Shown here piece after piece: positions 1 to 8,670 of a DNA stretch of 64,000 nucleotides. The notes beneath the pieces are model-generated. The model saw only the letters and a program-made list of their open reading frames with translations. It searched no databases and was not told the DNA's origin. The translations under genes and the position numbers were made by a program. How positions within the stretch are numbered: position 1 is the first letter of the stretch; each line of letters begins with the position of its first letter. Origin of the DNA: G963675935 sp963675935 (GTDB taxonomy: Bacteria; Planctomycetota; Planctomycetia; Pirellulales; Thermoguttaceae); assembly GCA_963675935.2 (NCBI GenBank), contig CAXXPV010000005.1:1-64000 (forward strand), in the 5' to 3' direction.

Positions 1-23
1 TTTTCGCCATGATGGGGAAAATC

Positions 24-1700
24 ATGGAAACAACATCGAATGTTGGCCGCCGGCTCTCGCAAATGGCCAAGCTCATGCCTGACGCGGTCGCCGTGGTCGA
101 GCCAACGGCGCATTACGACGCCCAAGGCCGTCGGCGTTACCGGCACGTTACGTTCCGCCAGCTCGACGACGACAGCGACCGAATCGCTCGCGGCTTGAAC
201 GTCCTGGGGGTCAAGCCCGGCGTGCGATTGGCTCTGCTGGTCCGGCCGGGCATCGATTTTGTGTCGTTGGCATTCGCTCTTTACAAGTCCGGCGCCGTGA
301 TGATTTTGATTGATCCCGGCATGGGCCGGCGCAGCCTGATCGGATGTCTCGAAGCGGCCGAGCCGGAGGGGTTCGTGGCCATTCCGATGGCCCAGGCGGT
401 GCGCCGGCTTTTGGGCAGCCGTTTTCCGAAGGCTCGATTCAATGTGACGGTCGGGCGGCCTTGGCCGTTTTTCGGCGGCGGAGTTACGCTCGAACAACTT
501 CGTGATCCTACGTTCGCCGCCGCCAATCATCCCATTCCCGGCGACGACGTTTCGCCGGACGATCCCGCGGCGATTATTTTCACCACCGGCAGCACGGGCC
601 CGCCGAAGGGCGTGTTGTTCTCGCACCGCAATTTTGCCGCCCAGGTCGATCAAATCCGGGAGTTTTACGACATCCGAGCCGGCGAGATCGACATGCCGTG
701 TTTTCCGATGTTCGGGCTGTTCAACTGCGCGATGGGCTCGACGGCCGTCATTCCCGACATGAACCCTTCGCGCCCGGCCCGAGTCGATCCGAAAAAAATC
801 ATCGAGGCCGCCGATGATTGGAAAGTGACCCAGGCGTTCGGTTCGCCGGCTGTTTGGGATCGCGTGGGCCGATATTGCGAAACCCACGGCGTTCGATTGC
901 CGACGATTCGCCGGGTGTTGTCGGCCGGCGCTCCGATTCCGGTCGAAGTGCTACGTCGCATGAAGGCTTGCATTCACGCCGACGGCGATGTGCATACGCC
1001 TTACGGAGCGACCGAGGCCCTGCCCGTGGCGTCGAACTCGGCCGTCGAAGTGCTGGGCGAAACGGCTGCTCAAACCAAGCTTGGCGCCGGCGTGTGCGTC
1101 GGGCGGCGATTTTCCGGCGTTCAGTGGAAGGTCATTCGCATCGTCGATGGTCCGATCCGGTCGATCGAGGATATCGAGGAGTTGTCGCCGGGCGAGATCG
1201 GCGAGCTGATCGTGCAAGGACCGCAAGTAACCCGGGCATATGTCACGCGGGTCGAGTCGAACGCCTTGGCGAAAATCGCCGATGGCACGGCGATTTGGCA
1301 CCGGATGGGCGACAGCGGCTATTTGGACCAGCAGGATCGTTTTTGGTTTTGCGGTCGCGTGGCGCATCGCGTGTTGACCTCCGACGGCCCGCTGTATCCA
1401 GTTCGTTGCGAGGCGATTTTCAACCAGCATCCGGCGATTCGCCGCAGCGCGTTGGTCGGCGTCGGACCGGCCAGGCGACAGTGTCCGGTGATTATCGTTG
1501 AGCCGCATCGAGGGCGAATGCCGCGCGGCGAGAAGCAGCGTGAAGCATTTCTCGAAGAACTGCGCCGGCTCGGGGCCGCGAATCCCCTGACGGCCGGCAT
1601 TTCGCGTTTCCTGCTGCATCCCGGTTTTCCGGTCGATATTCGCCACAACGCAAAAATCTTCCGCGAAAAGCTGGCCGTTTGGGCAAGTCGGCGGTTGTGA
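24..1700 (+). CDS. OleC-like AMP-dependent acyl ligase / beta-lactone synthetase
   Basis: ANL-superfamily adenylating enzyme of about 560 residues. The AMP-binding P-loop reads TTGSTGPPKGV (roughly residue 190), followed by an acyl-pocket region and the C-terminal YGATEALPV and GDSGYLD motifs. The N-terminal pattern (RYRHVTFRQLDDDSDRIARG, then a VDPGM-like stretch read here as IDPGMGRR) matches the OleC group, which closes beta-hydroxy acids to beta-lactones in head-to-head olefin synthesis, better than ordinary fatty acyl-CoA ligases. That substrate assignment is inference from sequence style. Start codons at 9, 12 and 24 are possible; 24 has GGGGA just upstream and gives a family-like N-terminus. 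The neighbours that would confirm an ole cluster (oleA, oleB, oleD) would lie left of the window. Confidence 0.8.
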   Translation: METTSNVGRRLSQMAKLMPDAVAVVEPTAHYDAQGRRRYRHVTFRQLDDDSDRIARGLNVLGVKPGVRLALLVRPGIDFVSLAFALYKSGAVMILIDPGMGRRSLIGCLEAAEPEGFVAIPMAQAVRRLLGSRFPKARFNVTVGRPWPFFGGGVTLEQLRDPTFAAANHPIPGDDVSPDDPAAIIFTTGSTGPPKGVLFSHRNFAAQVDQIREFYDIRAGEIDMPCFPMFGLFNCAMGSTAVIPDMNPSRPARVDPKKIIEAADDWKVTQAFGSPAVWDRVGRYCETHGVRLPTIRRVLSAGAPIPVEVLRRMKACIHADGDVHTPYGATEALPVASNSAVEVLGETAAQTKLGAGVCVGRRFSGVQWKVIRIVDGPIRSIEDIEELSPGEIGELIVQGPQVTRAYVTRVESNALAKIADGTAIWHRMGDSGYLDQQDRFWFCGRVAHRVLTSDGPLYPVRCEAIFNQHPAIRRSALVGVGPARRQCPVIIVEPHRGRMPRGEKQREAFLEELRRLGAANPLTAGISRFLLHPGFPVDIRHNAKIFREKLAVWASRRL

Positions 1701-1718
1701 TAACTTTGGCAGTAGGCA

Positions 1719-1745
1719 AATAGCCGGGGGCTGGGCGGCCCACGG
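1719..1745. repeat. AATAGCCGGGGG-family palindrome, degenerate copy
   Basis: A diverged copy of the palindrome AATAGCCGGGGGCCAACGGC that recurs near 15.5, 16.0, 19.0, 20.2, 32.9, 46.3 and 56.9 kb. It sits just after the ligase stop codon and abuts the target site used by the MITE to its right. Confidence 0.6.
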
Positions 1746-1753
1746 TTGCGCAT

Positions 1754-1911
1754 CAGGAGAATTGCAAAGTCGCATTTTTGGGATAGATGGGGAAAACCGT
1801 CATTCTGAGCGCAGCGAAGAATCTCGTTGGCCCGAGAGAACTTACGCTTTTGCCACGGAGATTCTTCGCTGCGCTCAGAATGACAGTTTCCTGGACTTTG
1901 CAGTTCTCCTG
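1754..1911. mobile_element. MITE family A, copy 1 (158 bp, 10-bp target duplication)
   Basis: Terminal inverted repeats are CAGGAGAATTGCAAAGTC on the left and its complement with one mismatch on the right. The element is bracketed by a perfect 10-bp direct repeat GGTTGCGCAT at 1744-1753 and 1912-1921, which I read as a target-site duplication. Inside is a second inverted repeat of the form CATTCTGAGCGCAGCGAAGA. There is no ORF of its own, so it would have to be mobilised in trans. Related copies lie at 48510-48608 and 53864-55609 (the latter interrupted). Confidence 0.85.
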
Positions 1912-1999
1912 GGTTGCGCATGAAAACGGTGGACGACGCCCCGGCGCGATGGTATAGTGTAAGTTTGCACTAATATCGATTTTCTCAGCCGGGCTATCC

Positions 2000-4897
2000 A
2001 TGAGCACCACGGGCCACATTGAGCTGCGGGGAGTTCGGGTTCACAACCTGAAATCGATCGACCTCGACATTCCGCATCGCCGGTTGATCGTCTTTTGCGG
2101 CCTCAGCGGCAGCGGCAAAAGCAGCCTCGCGCTCGACACGCTTTACGCCGAAGGCCAGCGTCGCTACATCGAGAGCTTTTCGGCCTACACTCGGCAGTTT
2201 TTGGAACGGCTCGAACGGCCCGAGGCCGAGCGGATCGACGGCATCCCGCCGGCCATCGCCGTGACCGGAAAAAACACGAGCCGATCGAGCCGGTCGACCA
2301 TCGGCACGATGACCGAGACCAGCGACTATCTTCGGCTTCTGATGGCGAAGATCGGTCAAACATTTTGCCGGCGGTGCGGGCGCGAGGTTCGACGTGACAC
2401 TCCGCAGAACGCGGCCGAAAAGCTGTCGGCCTTGCCCCGGGGCACTCGCTACATGATCGCGTTTCCTTGCCCGCTGCCCGAGGGCGGCACGTTGGAATCG
2501 CTCGCCGCCGGTTTGCGCGAGGACGGGTTTGTGCGGGCGGTCCTTGACGGGCGGATGGTGAATTTGGATGCAAAGGATAGTTTAGCAACCGACGGCACGT
2601 CAGCCGCTAAACAGATTTTCGTCATTGTCGATCGTCTCACCGCCGGCGGCGCGGCCGAAAACCGGCTCCGCGATTCTCTTGAAACTGCGTTTTCTAAGGG
2701 ACACGGACACTGCTGTGCGTTGGTGGAAGAACAAGTTGCGGAAAAACAAATTGAGGCCGATCTTGCGAAGCCGCAAGCGGCATTCTCCCCTTCTCCTCCT
2801 CTCCCTCTCTCCCCCTCTCCGCTTCCCGGCTACCGGCGGATCGGGTTCAGCGAGTTGTTATCGTGCGAGGATTGCTCGCTCGACTATCCCGAGCTGGAGC
2901 CGCGGCTGTTCAGTTTCAACAGCCCGCTGGGCGCTTGCCCCGAGTGCGAAGGGTTTGGAAACGTTGTTGGGCTGGACATGGAACTGGTCGTGCCCGAGCC
3001 GAGCAAAACGATCCGCGAGGGGGCCATCGCGCCCTGGAACACCCCGGCCTACGGCCACGAGTTGAAAACGCTGCTCGCGCGGGCTGCCGATCTCGACATT
3101 CCGACCGACGTGCCGTTCGGCCAACTCACCGAGCGGCAGTTGGACGCTCTCGTTCACGGCAATGCGGAAAAAGATTACGCTGGGCTGGACGGTTTTTTCG
3201 CCAGTCTCGAACGGCGGAAGTACAAGATGCACATCCGGGTGTTTTTGAGCCGGTGGCGCAGCTACCGACCATGCCCGGCGTGCGGCGGCGCGAGACTTCG
3301 GCCCGAGGCGCTTTGCACACGGATCGGCGGCCGAAACATCGCCGAAATCTGCGCGATGAAAGTCCGCGACGCCGCCGTGTTCTTCCGCTCGCTCGAATTG
3401 ACCGACCACCAGCGAACTCTCGGCCGCATGATGCTCGAACAAGTGCAATCGCGGCTGGGGTATCTCGAAGCCGTGGGACTCGGCTACCTGACGCTCGACC
3501 GCACGCTGCGAACCTTGAGCGGCGGCGAGAGCCGGCGCGTGGCCCTCACGTCGGCCCTCGGATCGAGCCTCGTCGGAATGCTTTACGTGCTCGACGAGCC
3601 TTCGATCGGGCTGCATCCCCGCGACATCGGCCAACTGCTCGGCGTGATTCGCCAACTCCGAGACCGAGGAAACACCGTGGCCGTGGTCGAACATGAAGAG
3701 GCAATTATCCGCGCGGCCGATCAGGTCGTCGAGATCGGCCCCGGCGCGGGCGACCGCGGCGGAAAAGTCGTCTTTCAGGGCACACCCGGCGAAATGGAGC
3801 ATTCGCCCGACAGCCTGACGGGCGATTATCTCGCCGGCCGGCGCGGCGTCAACGGCGGCGGCTCGCGCCGTTCGCCGAACCACGGCTGGATTCGCCTGGC
3901 CGGCGCGCGGGGCAACAATCTGAAAAACGTCACCGTCGAGTTTCCATTGGGCGTGTTGTGTCTGGTGACCGGCGTAAGCGGCTCGGGCAAGAGCACTCTC
4001 GTGCAAGACACGCTCTATCCAGCTCTGTGTCGGCGGCTGCGCAAAGATGCCGAAAAACCCTATCCTTGCGACGACGTGTTCGGCGACGGGCAGATTGACG
4101 ACGTGATCCTGGTCGATCAAAGCCCGATCGGACGGTCGCCACGCTCGAATCCCGTGACGTACTTGAAGGTGTTCGACGAAATTCGAGCCGTGTTCGCCGA
4201 CACGGTCGAAGCGAAAACCCGGGGGCTGGACGCCGGCCATTTCAGCTTCAATTGCGACGGCGGGCGATGCAACGCCTGCCACGGCGACGGCTATTTGCAG
4301 ATCGACATGCAATTTCTGGCCGACGTCTACATGCGGTGTTCGCAGTGCAACGGCACTCGCTACCGCGACGAGATTTTGGACGTAACCTACCGCGGCCGGA
4401 ACATCGCCGACGTGTTGGAAATGACCGTCCGCGAGGCGTTCACTTTTTTCCGCGGCCAACACAAGGTGCAGGCGAGGCTCAAGCGGCTGATCGACGTGGG
4501 CTTGGATTACGTCCGGCTCGGCCAGCCGGCGAACACGCTTTCGGGCGGCGAGTCACAGCGGTTGAAGCTGGCCGCCTACATGAGCGGCGCGAAGCGCGGC
4601 CGCTGCTTGTTCATTTTAGACGAGCCGACCACGGGCCTGCATTTTTCCGACGTGGCGCAACTGCTCGACTGTTTCGACGCGCTGTTGGCGGTGGGCCATT
4701 CGCTGCTGGTGGTCGAGCACAACTTGCAGATGATGAAGGCGGCCGACTACATTGTCGATCTCGGTCCCGGCGCCGCCGACGAGGGCGGGCAGGTGGTGGC
4801 CAAAGGCACGCCCGAGATGGTCGCCCGAACCGCCGGCTCGGCGACGGCGGGGTTTTTGGCGAGGGTGTTGGCGCAAAAGCAGCGGGAACAGGACTGA
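2000..4897 (+). CDS. uvrA: UvrA-family excinuclease ABC ATPase
   Basis: 965-residue twin-ABC ATPase that senses DNA lesions in nucleotide excision repair. Visible are the first Walker A GLSGSGKSS (residues 34-42), the first signature LSGGESRRVAL with LYVLDEPSIGLHPRD (about 505-535), the second Walker A GVSGSGKST (about 656), IDQSPIGR-type motif LVDQSPIGRSPRSNPVTY, the C-terminal zinc module NCDGGRCNACHGDGY, and the second signature LSGGESQRLKL (about 847). Signature 1 has SRR where canonical UvrA has AQR, so this may be a second, divergent UvrA rather than the main housekeeping copy. A Pro/Leu/Ser-rich insert at residues 262-277 is encoded by a CT-rich tract (2785-2832) that looks like inserted low-complexity repeat. 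The start has no strong Shine-Dalgarno. Confidence 0.93.
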   Translation: MSTTGHIELRGVRVHNLKSIDLDIPHRRLIVFCGLSGSGKSSLALDTLYAEGQRRYIESFSAYTRQFLERLERPEAERIDGIPPAIAVTGKNTSRSSRSTIGTMTETSDYLRLLMAKIGQTFCRRCGREVRRDTPQNAAEKLSALPRGTRYMIAFPCPLPEGGTLESLAAGLREDGFVRAVLDGRMVNLDAKDSLATDGTSAAKQIFVIVDRLTAGGAAENRLRDSLETAFSKGHGHCCALVEEQVAEKQIEADLAKPQAAFSPSPPLPLSPSPLPGYRRIGFSELLSCEDCSLDYPELEPRLFSFNSPLGACPECEGFGNVVGLDMELVVPEPSKTIREGAIAPWNTPAYGHELKTLLARAADLDIPTDVPFGQLTERQLDALVHGNAEKDYAGLDGFFASLERRKYKMHIRVFLSRWRSYRPCPACGGARLRPEALCTRIGGRNIAEICAMKVRDAAVFFRSLELTDHQRTLGRMMLEQVQSRLGYLEAVGLGYLTLDRTLRTLSGGESRRVALTSALGSSLVGMLYVLDEPSIGLHPRDIGQLLGVIRQLRDRGNTVAVVEHEEAIIRAADQVVEIGPGAGDRGGKVVFQGTPGEMEHSPDSLTGDYLAGRRGVNGGGSRRSPNHGWIRLAGARGNNLKNVTVEFPLGVLCLVTGVSGSGKSTLVQDTLYPALCRRLRKDAEKPYPCDDVFGDGQIDDVILVDQSPIGRSPRSNPVTYLKVFDEIRAVFADTVEAKTRGLDAGHFSFNCDGGRCNACHGDGYLQIDMQFLADVYMRCSQCNGTRYRDEILDVTYRGRNIADVLEMTVREAFTFFRGQHKVQARLKRLIDVGLDYVRLGQPANTLSGGESQRLKLAAYMSGAKRGRCLFILDEPTTGLHFSDVAQLLDCFDALLAVGHSLLVVEHNLQMMKAADYIVDLGPGAADEGGQVVAKGTPEMVARTAGSATAGFLARVLAQKQREQD

Positions 4898-4969
4898 TTC
4901 AGGTCTCCGATTCCCAATTGTAATATCCGCCGTGCGAGGTAGAATAGAGCAGATGCCTGGAGACGTCAT

Positions 4970-5134
4970 GTGGAATTTGGAGAACGCAAGAGTCTGCTGG
5001 ACGTGGCGCGATTGGATCGAGAGCTATCCACGGCGCTGGGCCGCAAGGTTGACATTCTCACGAAAGACGCCATCAGCCCCTATTTGCGGGAACGCGTTTT
5101 GGGCGAAGTTCAGACAGTTTATGAAGTAGAATGA
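4970..5134 (+). pseudogene. Truncated MNT-type nucleotidyltransferase (C-terminal remnant)
   Basis: In the frame open from GTG 4970, the 54 codons read VEFGERKSLLDVARLDRELS followed by LGRKVDILTKDAISPYLRERVL. This resembles the C-terminal part of small MntA-like nucleotidyltransferases, which are antitoxins or regulators. The N-terminal half with the GSxxRGxxxxxSDxD catalytic motif is missing. An upstream in-frame stop lies at 4940. The TGA overlaps the ATG of the next gene as ATGA, so it is translationally coupled to the DUF6883 gene. It could be a dead remnant or a shortened functional peptide. Confidence 0.6.
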
Positions 5135-5517
5135 TCGACAGAAACCAGCTTCCCGTAAAACTACCTCATGGCGATGACGCAATCGTCCCTTTACGGAAGC
5201 TCACGGCATATTTACTTTCGGAAAGCCATCCGGTTGGAAGCTCGAAAGCAGTTTTTTTACGCAGTCTGGGATATAGCGATGATAGTGTCCGTCTGCTTGA
5301 AAAAGGGTTGCTTGCGATTGCACAAAACGGAGAAGTCGTTGAAGATGTTTCCACGCCTCACGGAATTAAGTATGTCGTCGATGGTGAAATTGAGACTCCG
5401 CGCGGTGGAATAGCCTTCATGCGAACGGTTTGGATCATCGAATCCGATCAGGAGCGACCGCGTTTTGTGACCGCCTATCCCAAGCAGCAGCCTCGCAATC
5501 GAGGAGATTCACTATGA
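5131..5517 (+). CDS. DUF6883 domain protein
   Basis: 128 residues. The pattern PHGDDAIVPLRKLTAYLLSE, then HGIKYVVDGEIETPRGG and TVWIIESDQERPRFVTAYP, is typical of the DUF6883 family of small proteins of unknown biochemical function. These are often found beside DUF4926 proteins and inside polymorphic-toxin or toxin-antitoxin-like settings. Its start overlaps the nucleotidyltransferase remnant by 4 nt and its stop overlaps the next start by 4 nt (ATGA at 5514-5517), so all three are one coupled unit. Whether it is toxic is not shown by the sequence. Confidence 0.75.
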   Translation: MIDRNQLPVKLPHGDDAIVPLRKLTAYLLSESHPVGSSKAVFLRSLGYSDDSVRLLEKGLLAIAQNGEVVEDVSTPHGIKYVVDGEIETPRGGIAFMRTVWIIESDQERPRFVTAYPKQQPRNRGDSL

Positions 5518-5744
5518 TACATGAGTTGGATATGGTCGTGTTAACGCGAGACATTGCGGAACACGGCCTCCAATCCGGCGATGTCGGCGCTGTCGTCCAT
5601 TGCTACAAGGACGGAGCGGCACTTGAAGTTGAATTTGTCACGGCCGACGGAACGACCCTTGCCGTGTTGACGCTCGATTCCACGGACGTTCGCCCCATGC
5701 AAGGCGGGCAGATTTTGCACGTTCGGGAACTGGCCTCGGCGTGA
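5514..5744 (+). CDS. DUF4926 domain protein
   Basis: 76 residues with the DUF4926 pattern MVVLTRDIAEHGLQSGDVGA ... EVEFVTADGTTLAVLTL. The start at 5514 is chosen because GAGGAG lies at 5501-5506, 7 nt upstream, and the ATG overlaps the stop of the DUF6883 gene. Family role unknown. Pairing with DUF6883 in a coupled cassette suggests a partner or antitoxin role, which is inference. Confidence 0.8.
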   Translation: MIHELDMVVLTRDIAEHGLQSGDVGAVVHCYKDGAALEVEFVTADGTTLAVLTLDSTDVRPMQGGQILHVRELASA

Positions 5745-5766
5745 TACTTGTTCGGGGCCGCTTGCC

Positions 5767-6816
5767 ATGCCAAATGTTGCGAACCCATCTGCCGATCTTT
5801 CCCGCTACGCCCGGCAGATTCGTTTCCCCTCGCTGAACGAAGACGGACAGCGACGGCTGTGCGAAAGCTCCGCCCTGCTCTGCGGCTGCGGGGCACTTGG
5901 CAGCACGATCGCCAATCTGTTGGTCCGCGCCGGCGTCGGAAATCTTCGCATCGTCGATCGCGATGTTGTTGAAATCGGCAATCTGCATCGGCAGTCGCTC
6001 TTCGACGAAGCCGACGCGGCGGCGAAAACGCCGAAGGCCGTCGCCGCGGCTGAAAAGTTGCGGACCGTTAATTCGACGGTCGCCGTCGAGCCGATCGTGG
6101 CCGACATTGGGCCGACGAACATCGCGCGGTTCTGCGACGGCGTCGATCTGGTGCTCGACGGCACCGACAATTTCGAGACGCGAATGCTCATCAACGACGC
6201 GGCCGTAAAGCTCCAGTTGCCCTGGGTCTACGGCGGCTGCGTCGGGGCCGAGGGCCGGTCGATGACCATTCTGCCGGGCGAAACCGCCTGCCTGCGGTGC
6301 CTCATGCCGGAGTGTCCACAGCCGGGCGCAACCGACACCTGCGAGACGGCCGGCGTGCTTGGCCCGATCGTCGGCGTCATCGCGTCGATCGAGGCGGCTG
6401 AGGCGATGAAAATTCTGAGCGGACGCCGCGAGGCGATTTCCCGAGGGCTAACGGTTGTCGATCTTTGGCGCAACGATTTCCGGCGGATCGATCTCGCCGG
6501 CCTGCGCGATCGGGTCGATTGTCCGACGTGCAAGCGAGGCGAGTATCCGTGGCTTTCCGGCCGAGCCACGAGCCGCACGGCCTCGCTTTGCGGGCGAAAC
6601 GCGGTGCAGTTGTGCCATCTCGACGCGAGCATTTCGCTCGACGAATTGGCCGCGAAGCTTTCGGGCGTGGGCCGCATTACGCGGAACGAGTTTTTGCTGC
6701 AACTGTCGGTCGAGGGTTTTGAGTTGACGATTTTTCCCGACGCGCGGGTCGTGATTTCCGGCACGAACGACATCCCGACGGCCCGGGCGGTATATGCGAA
6801 GTATGTGGGAAATTGA
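5767..6816 (+). CDS. ThiF/MoeB/HesA-family sulphur-carrier adenylyltransferase
   Basis: E1-like enzyme of 349 residues that would adenylate the C-terminal Gly-Gly of a small sulphur-carrier protein (MoaD or ThiS type). Seen are the nucleotide-binding GCGALGSTIANLLVRAGVG, VDRDVVEIGNLHRQ with the Arg finger, the D-G-T-D-N-F substrate motif, zinc-binding Cys pairs CLRCLMPEC and CPTCKRGEYPW, and a C-terminal extension of about 80 residues replacing a rhodanese domain. Which carrier it serves cannot be told; no moaD or thiS gene is next to it. The start is 22 nt after the DUF4926 stop, so cotranscription is possible but may be incidental. Confidence 0.88.
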   Translation: MPNVANPSADLSRYARQIRFPSLNEDGQRRLCESSALLCGCGALGSTIANLLVRAGVGNLRIVDRDVVEIGNLHRQSLFDEADAAAKTPKAVAAAEKLRTVNSTVAVEPIVADIGPTNIARFCDGVDLVLDGTDNFETRMLINDAAVKLQLPWVYGGCVGAEGRSMTILPGETACLRCLMPECPQPGATDTCETAGVLGPIVGVIASIEAAEAMKILSGRREAISRGLTVVDLWRNDFRRIDLAGLRDRVDCPTCKRGEYPWLSGRATSRTASLCGRNAVQLCHLDASISLDELAAKLSGVGRITRNEFLLQLSVEGFELTIFPDARVVISGTNDIPTARAVYAKYVGN

Positions 6817-6826
6817 CTCTTGAAGC

Positions 6827-7306
6827 TCAATCGAGGTGATACACCTCGGGGATGCTATTCCACTGCTCGCCCTCCGGCGTGCCGGGCAGACGTATCTGAC
6901 ACGGATCGGTCTCCTTCCACCACTCGCGCGTTTTGGGGTCGGCCGCCATTCGAGCCATGTCGCCCTTCAAGTCGTCGCCGACGTACTCAAAATAGCTGAA
7001 CAAATACAGCTTTCCCTCGATCTCGGTTTCGTAGATCGAGTAGTTGCGGATGTTGCATTTCTTCAGCATGGCGTTGATCTCGGGCCAAGGATGGGCGTGC
7101 AGATCGTTGTAGCGGTCCTTCTTCTCCGACTTCAAGCCGATGACCGAACCGAATCGTTGAACCTTCACGGGCTTCGCCTCCTGGTTTTTTGGGGAATCCT
7201 TCGGCGACGAAACATCGGCGTCCGCCGCCTGACGGGCAAGACCAATCGAAACACAGGTCAATACTGCAACCGCCGCGCCGACAAGCGACCATGTACGCAG
7301 ACTCAT
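6827..7306 (-). CDS. L-rhamnose mutarotase-like protein with export signal
   Basis: 159 residues. The start at 7306 is chosen for the AAGGAG ribosome site 8 nt upstream and because it opens a signal peptide (MSLRTWSLVGAAVAVLTCVS, likely cleaved after the GLA segment). The mature part carries the RhaM-type alpha/beta-barrel pattern DLHAHPWPEINAMLKKCN, IRNYSIYE and MAADPKTREWWKETDPCQ. RhaM interconverts alpha and beta L-rhamnose in the cytoplasm, so an exported version is unusual and the substrate is uncertain. A longer upstream reading frame exists but has no ribosome site and runs into a palindromic repeat. Confidence 0.82.
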   Translation of the reverse strand: MSLRTWSLVGAAVAVLTCVSIGLARQAADADVSSPKDSPKNQEAKPVKVQRFGSVIGLKSEKKDRYNDLHAHPWPEINAMLKKCNIRNYSIYETEIEGKLYLFSYFEYVGDDLKGDMARMAADPKTREWWKETDPCQIRLPGTPEGEQWNSIPEVYHLD

Positions 7307-7371
7307 CGTTCGATCTCCTTGTGGATTGACGAGAGGAACTGTTGTCCCTTGGAATAATGCAAAAATGGAAT

Positions 7372-7447
7372 GTTTAGCCGGCGGGCTTGCCCGCCGCGTT
7401 TTGAGGCGGGCGGCACACCACGCGGCGAGCAAGCTCGCCGGCTAAAC
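7372..7447. repeat. GTTTAGCCGGCG palindrome, copy 1
   Basis: Inverted repeat whose arms read GTTTAGCCGGCGGGCTTGC and GCAAGCTCGCCGGCTAAAC, with a variable centre. Four other copies are at 17552-17629, 37273-37352, 46348-46418 and 56220-56291. All are intergenic, of similar size (71-80 bp) and REP-like in design. Confidence 0.85.
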
Positions 7448-7470
7448 CGCATTGCAATACTTTATGGTGA

Positions 7471-8517
7471 CTAAAGCCCTTTGGCGGCCAGCCAACGCTC
7501 GGCGTCCAATGCGGCCATGCAGCCGCTGCCGGCCGCGCTGATCGCCTGGCGATAATAGTCGTCGGCCACGTCGCCGGCCGCGAAAACGCCGTCCACGCTC
7601 GTGTAGGTTCGGGCGGGCGTCGTCCAGCGGATGTATTTCTTCTCGGTCAATTCGAGCTTGCCCTTCAGGAATGCCGTGTTCGGCGTGTGGCCAATCGCCA
7701 AAAACACGCCGGTTACGTCCTTCTCAAGGTCCGGCTCGCCCGTGGTGCTTGGCAGCCGGACGCCGGTCACGCCGTCGCGGTCGTTGCCCAACACCTCGCC
7801 GAGGGTGCGGTTCCAAAGGATTTCGATCTTGGGATTGTCGGCGGCTCGCTTGGCCATAATCTTCGACGCCCGAAGCTCGTGTCGGCGATGGATCAAGTAG
7901 ACCGTCGAGGCAAATTTCGTTAGATAGTCGGCCTCTTCGATGGCCGAATCGCCGCCGCCGACGACGGCCAGCGCCTTGTTGCGGAACCGGGGCAGCGCGC
8001 CGTCGCAAACCGCGCAGGCGCTGACGCCGCGATTTTTGAACTTTTCTTCGGACGGCAGCCCGAGATAGTTCGCCCTTGCGCCGGTGGCCACAATGACGGC
8101 GTGCGACTCGACCGTGGCGCCGTCGGAAACCGTAAGCTTGAACGGATGCGTGGAAAAATCAACGTCGGCAACATCTTCCGTGATGATGCGCGTGCCGAAG
8201 TTGATGGCTTGCTGCCGCATCAGTTCGACGAGTTCCGGCCCGCTGACGCCCTCGGCCGTGGACGGGGCCATGTACTGCCGCCGGTCGGCGGCAATGGCGC
8301 TGTCGAGAAAACCGCCGACATTGCCGGCGGGAAAGCCGGGGAAATTCTCTACCTCGGTGGTCAGTGAGAGTTGCCCCATCGGCAAAGTGCCGGCCAGCCG
8401 ATTTTCCTCGGTGATCGCGCCCTCGAAGACCAGCGGTTTCAAGGCGGCGCGGGCCGTGTAGATCGCGGCTGTCCACGCGGCGGGGCCGCTGCCGATGACG
8501 ACGACTTTTTCAGGCAT
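7471..8517 (-). CDS. trxB: Thioredoxin reductase (NADPH)
   Basis: 348-residue low-molecular-weight flavoprotein that passes electrons from NADPH to thioredoxin in the cytoplasm. N-terminal FAD motif GSGPAAWTAAIYTARA (residues 10-25), redox-active C168-A-V-C171 followed by D-G-A, NADPH motif VGGGDSAIEEADYL, and C-terminal FAD motif VFAAGDVAD. Between FPGFPAG and GVSGPELVELM it has about 25 extra residues (NVGGFLDSAIAADRR onward) compared with the usual bacterial enzyme. All catalytic residues are intact. Confidence 0.95.
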   Translation of the reverse strand: MPEKVVVIGSGPAAWTAAIYTARAALKPLVFEGAITEENRLAGTLPMGQLSLTTEVENFPGFPAGNVGGFLDSAIAADRRQYMAPSTAEGVSGPELVELMRQQAINFGTRIITEDVADVDFSTHPFKLTVSDGATVESHAVIVATGARANYLGLPSEEKFKNRGVSACAVCDGALPRFRNKALAVVGGGDSAIEEADYLTKFASTVYLIHRRHELRASKIMAKRAADNPKIEILWNRTLGEVLGNDRDGVTGVRLPSTTGEPDLEKDVTGVFLAIGHTPNTAFLKGKLELTEKKYIRWTTPARTYTSVDGVFAAGDVADDYYRQAISAAGSGCMAALDAERWLAAKGL

Positions 8518-8585
8518 GGGTAGGCCGTGCTTTTAGGAGCAAACCGAGATTAAAACCCGCAGTAGAATAATTTGCGCAACTGGGC

Positions 8586-8645
8586 GTAGGACGGATTTCC
8601 AAATCCGCCCATATCTTGATGGACGGATTTGGAAATCCGTCCTAC
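8586..8645. repeat. 22-bp perfect inverted repeat
   Basis: Arms at 8586-8607 and 8624-8645 are exact complements, beginning GTAGGACGGATTTCC, with a 16-nt loop. Each arm also contains its own shorter palindrome (CGGATTTCCAAATCCG). It lies between the trxB start and the rpsT stop. No other copy was seen in this window. Confidence 0.85.
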
Positions 8646-8670
8646 GGCTTAATTTGATGAGAGCCGGGAA

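Noticed and set aside
1797..1890. Terminator or small RNA from the CATTCTGAGCGCAGCGAAGA inversion
   Set aside because: The inversion is internal to a MITE with target duplications, which explains it better.
2858..4462. 534-codon open frame on the minus strand inside uvrA
   Set aside because: Antisense shadow of a high-GC gene; the plus-strand product is clearly UvrA and the antisense translation has no family pattern.
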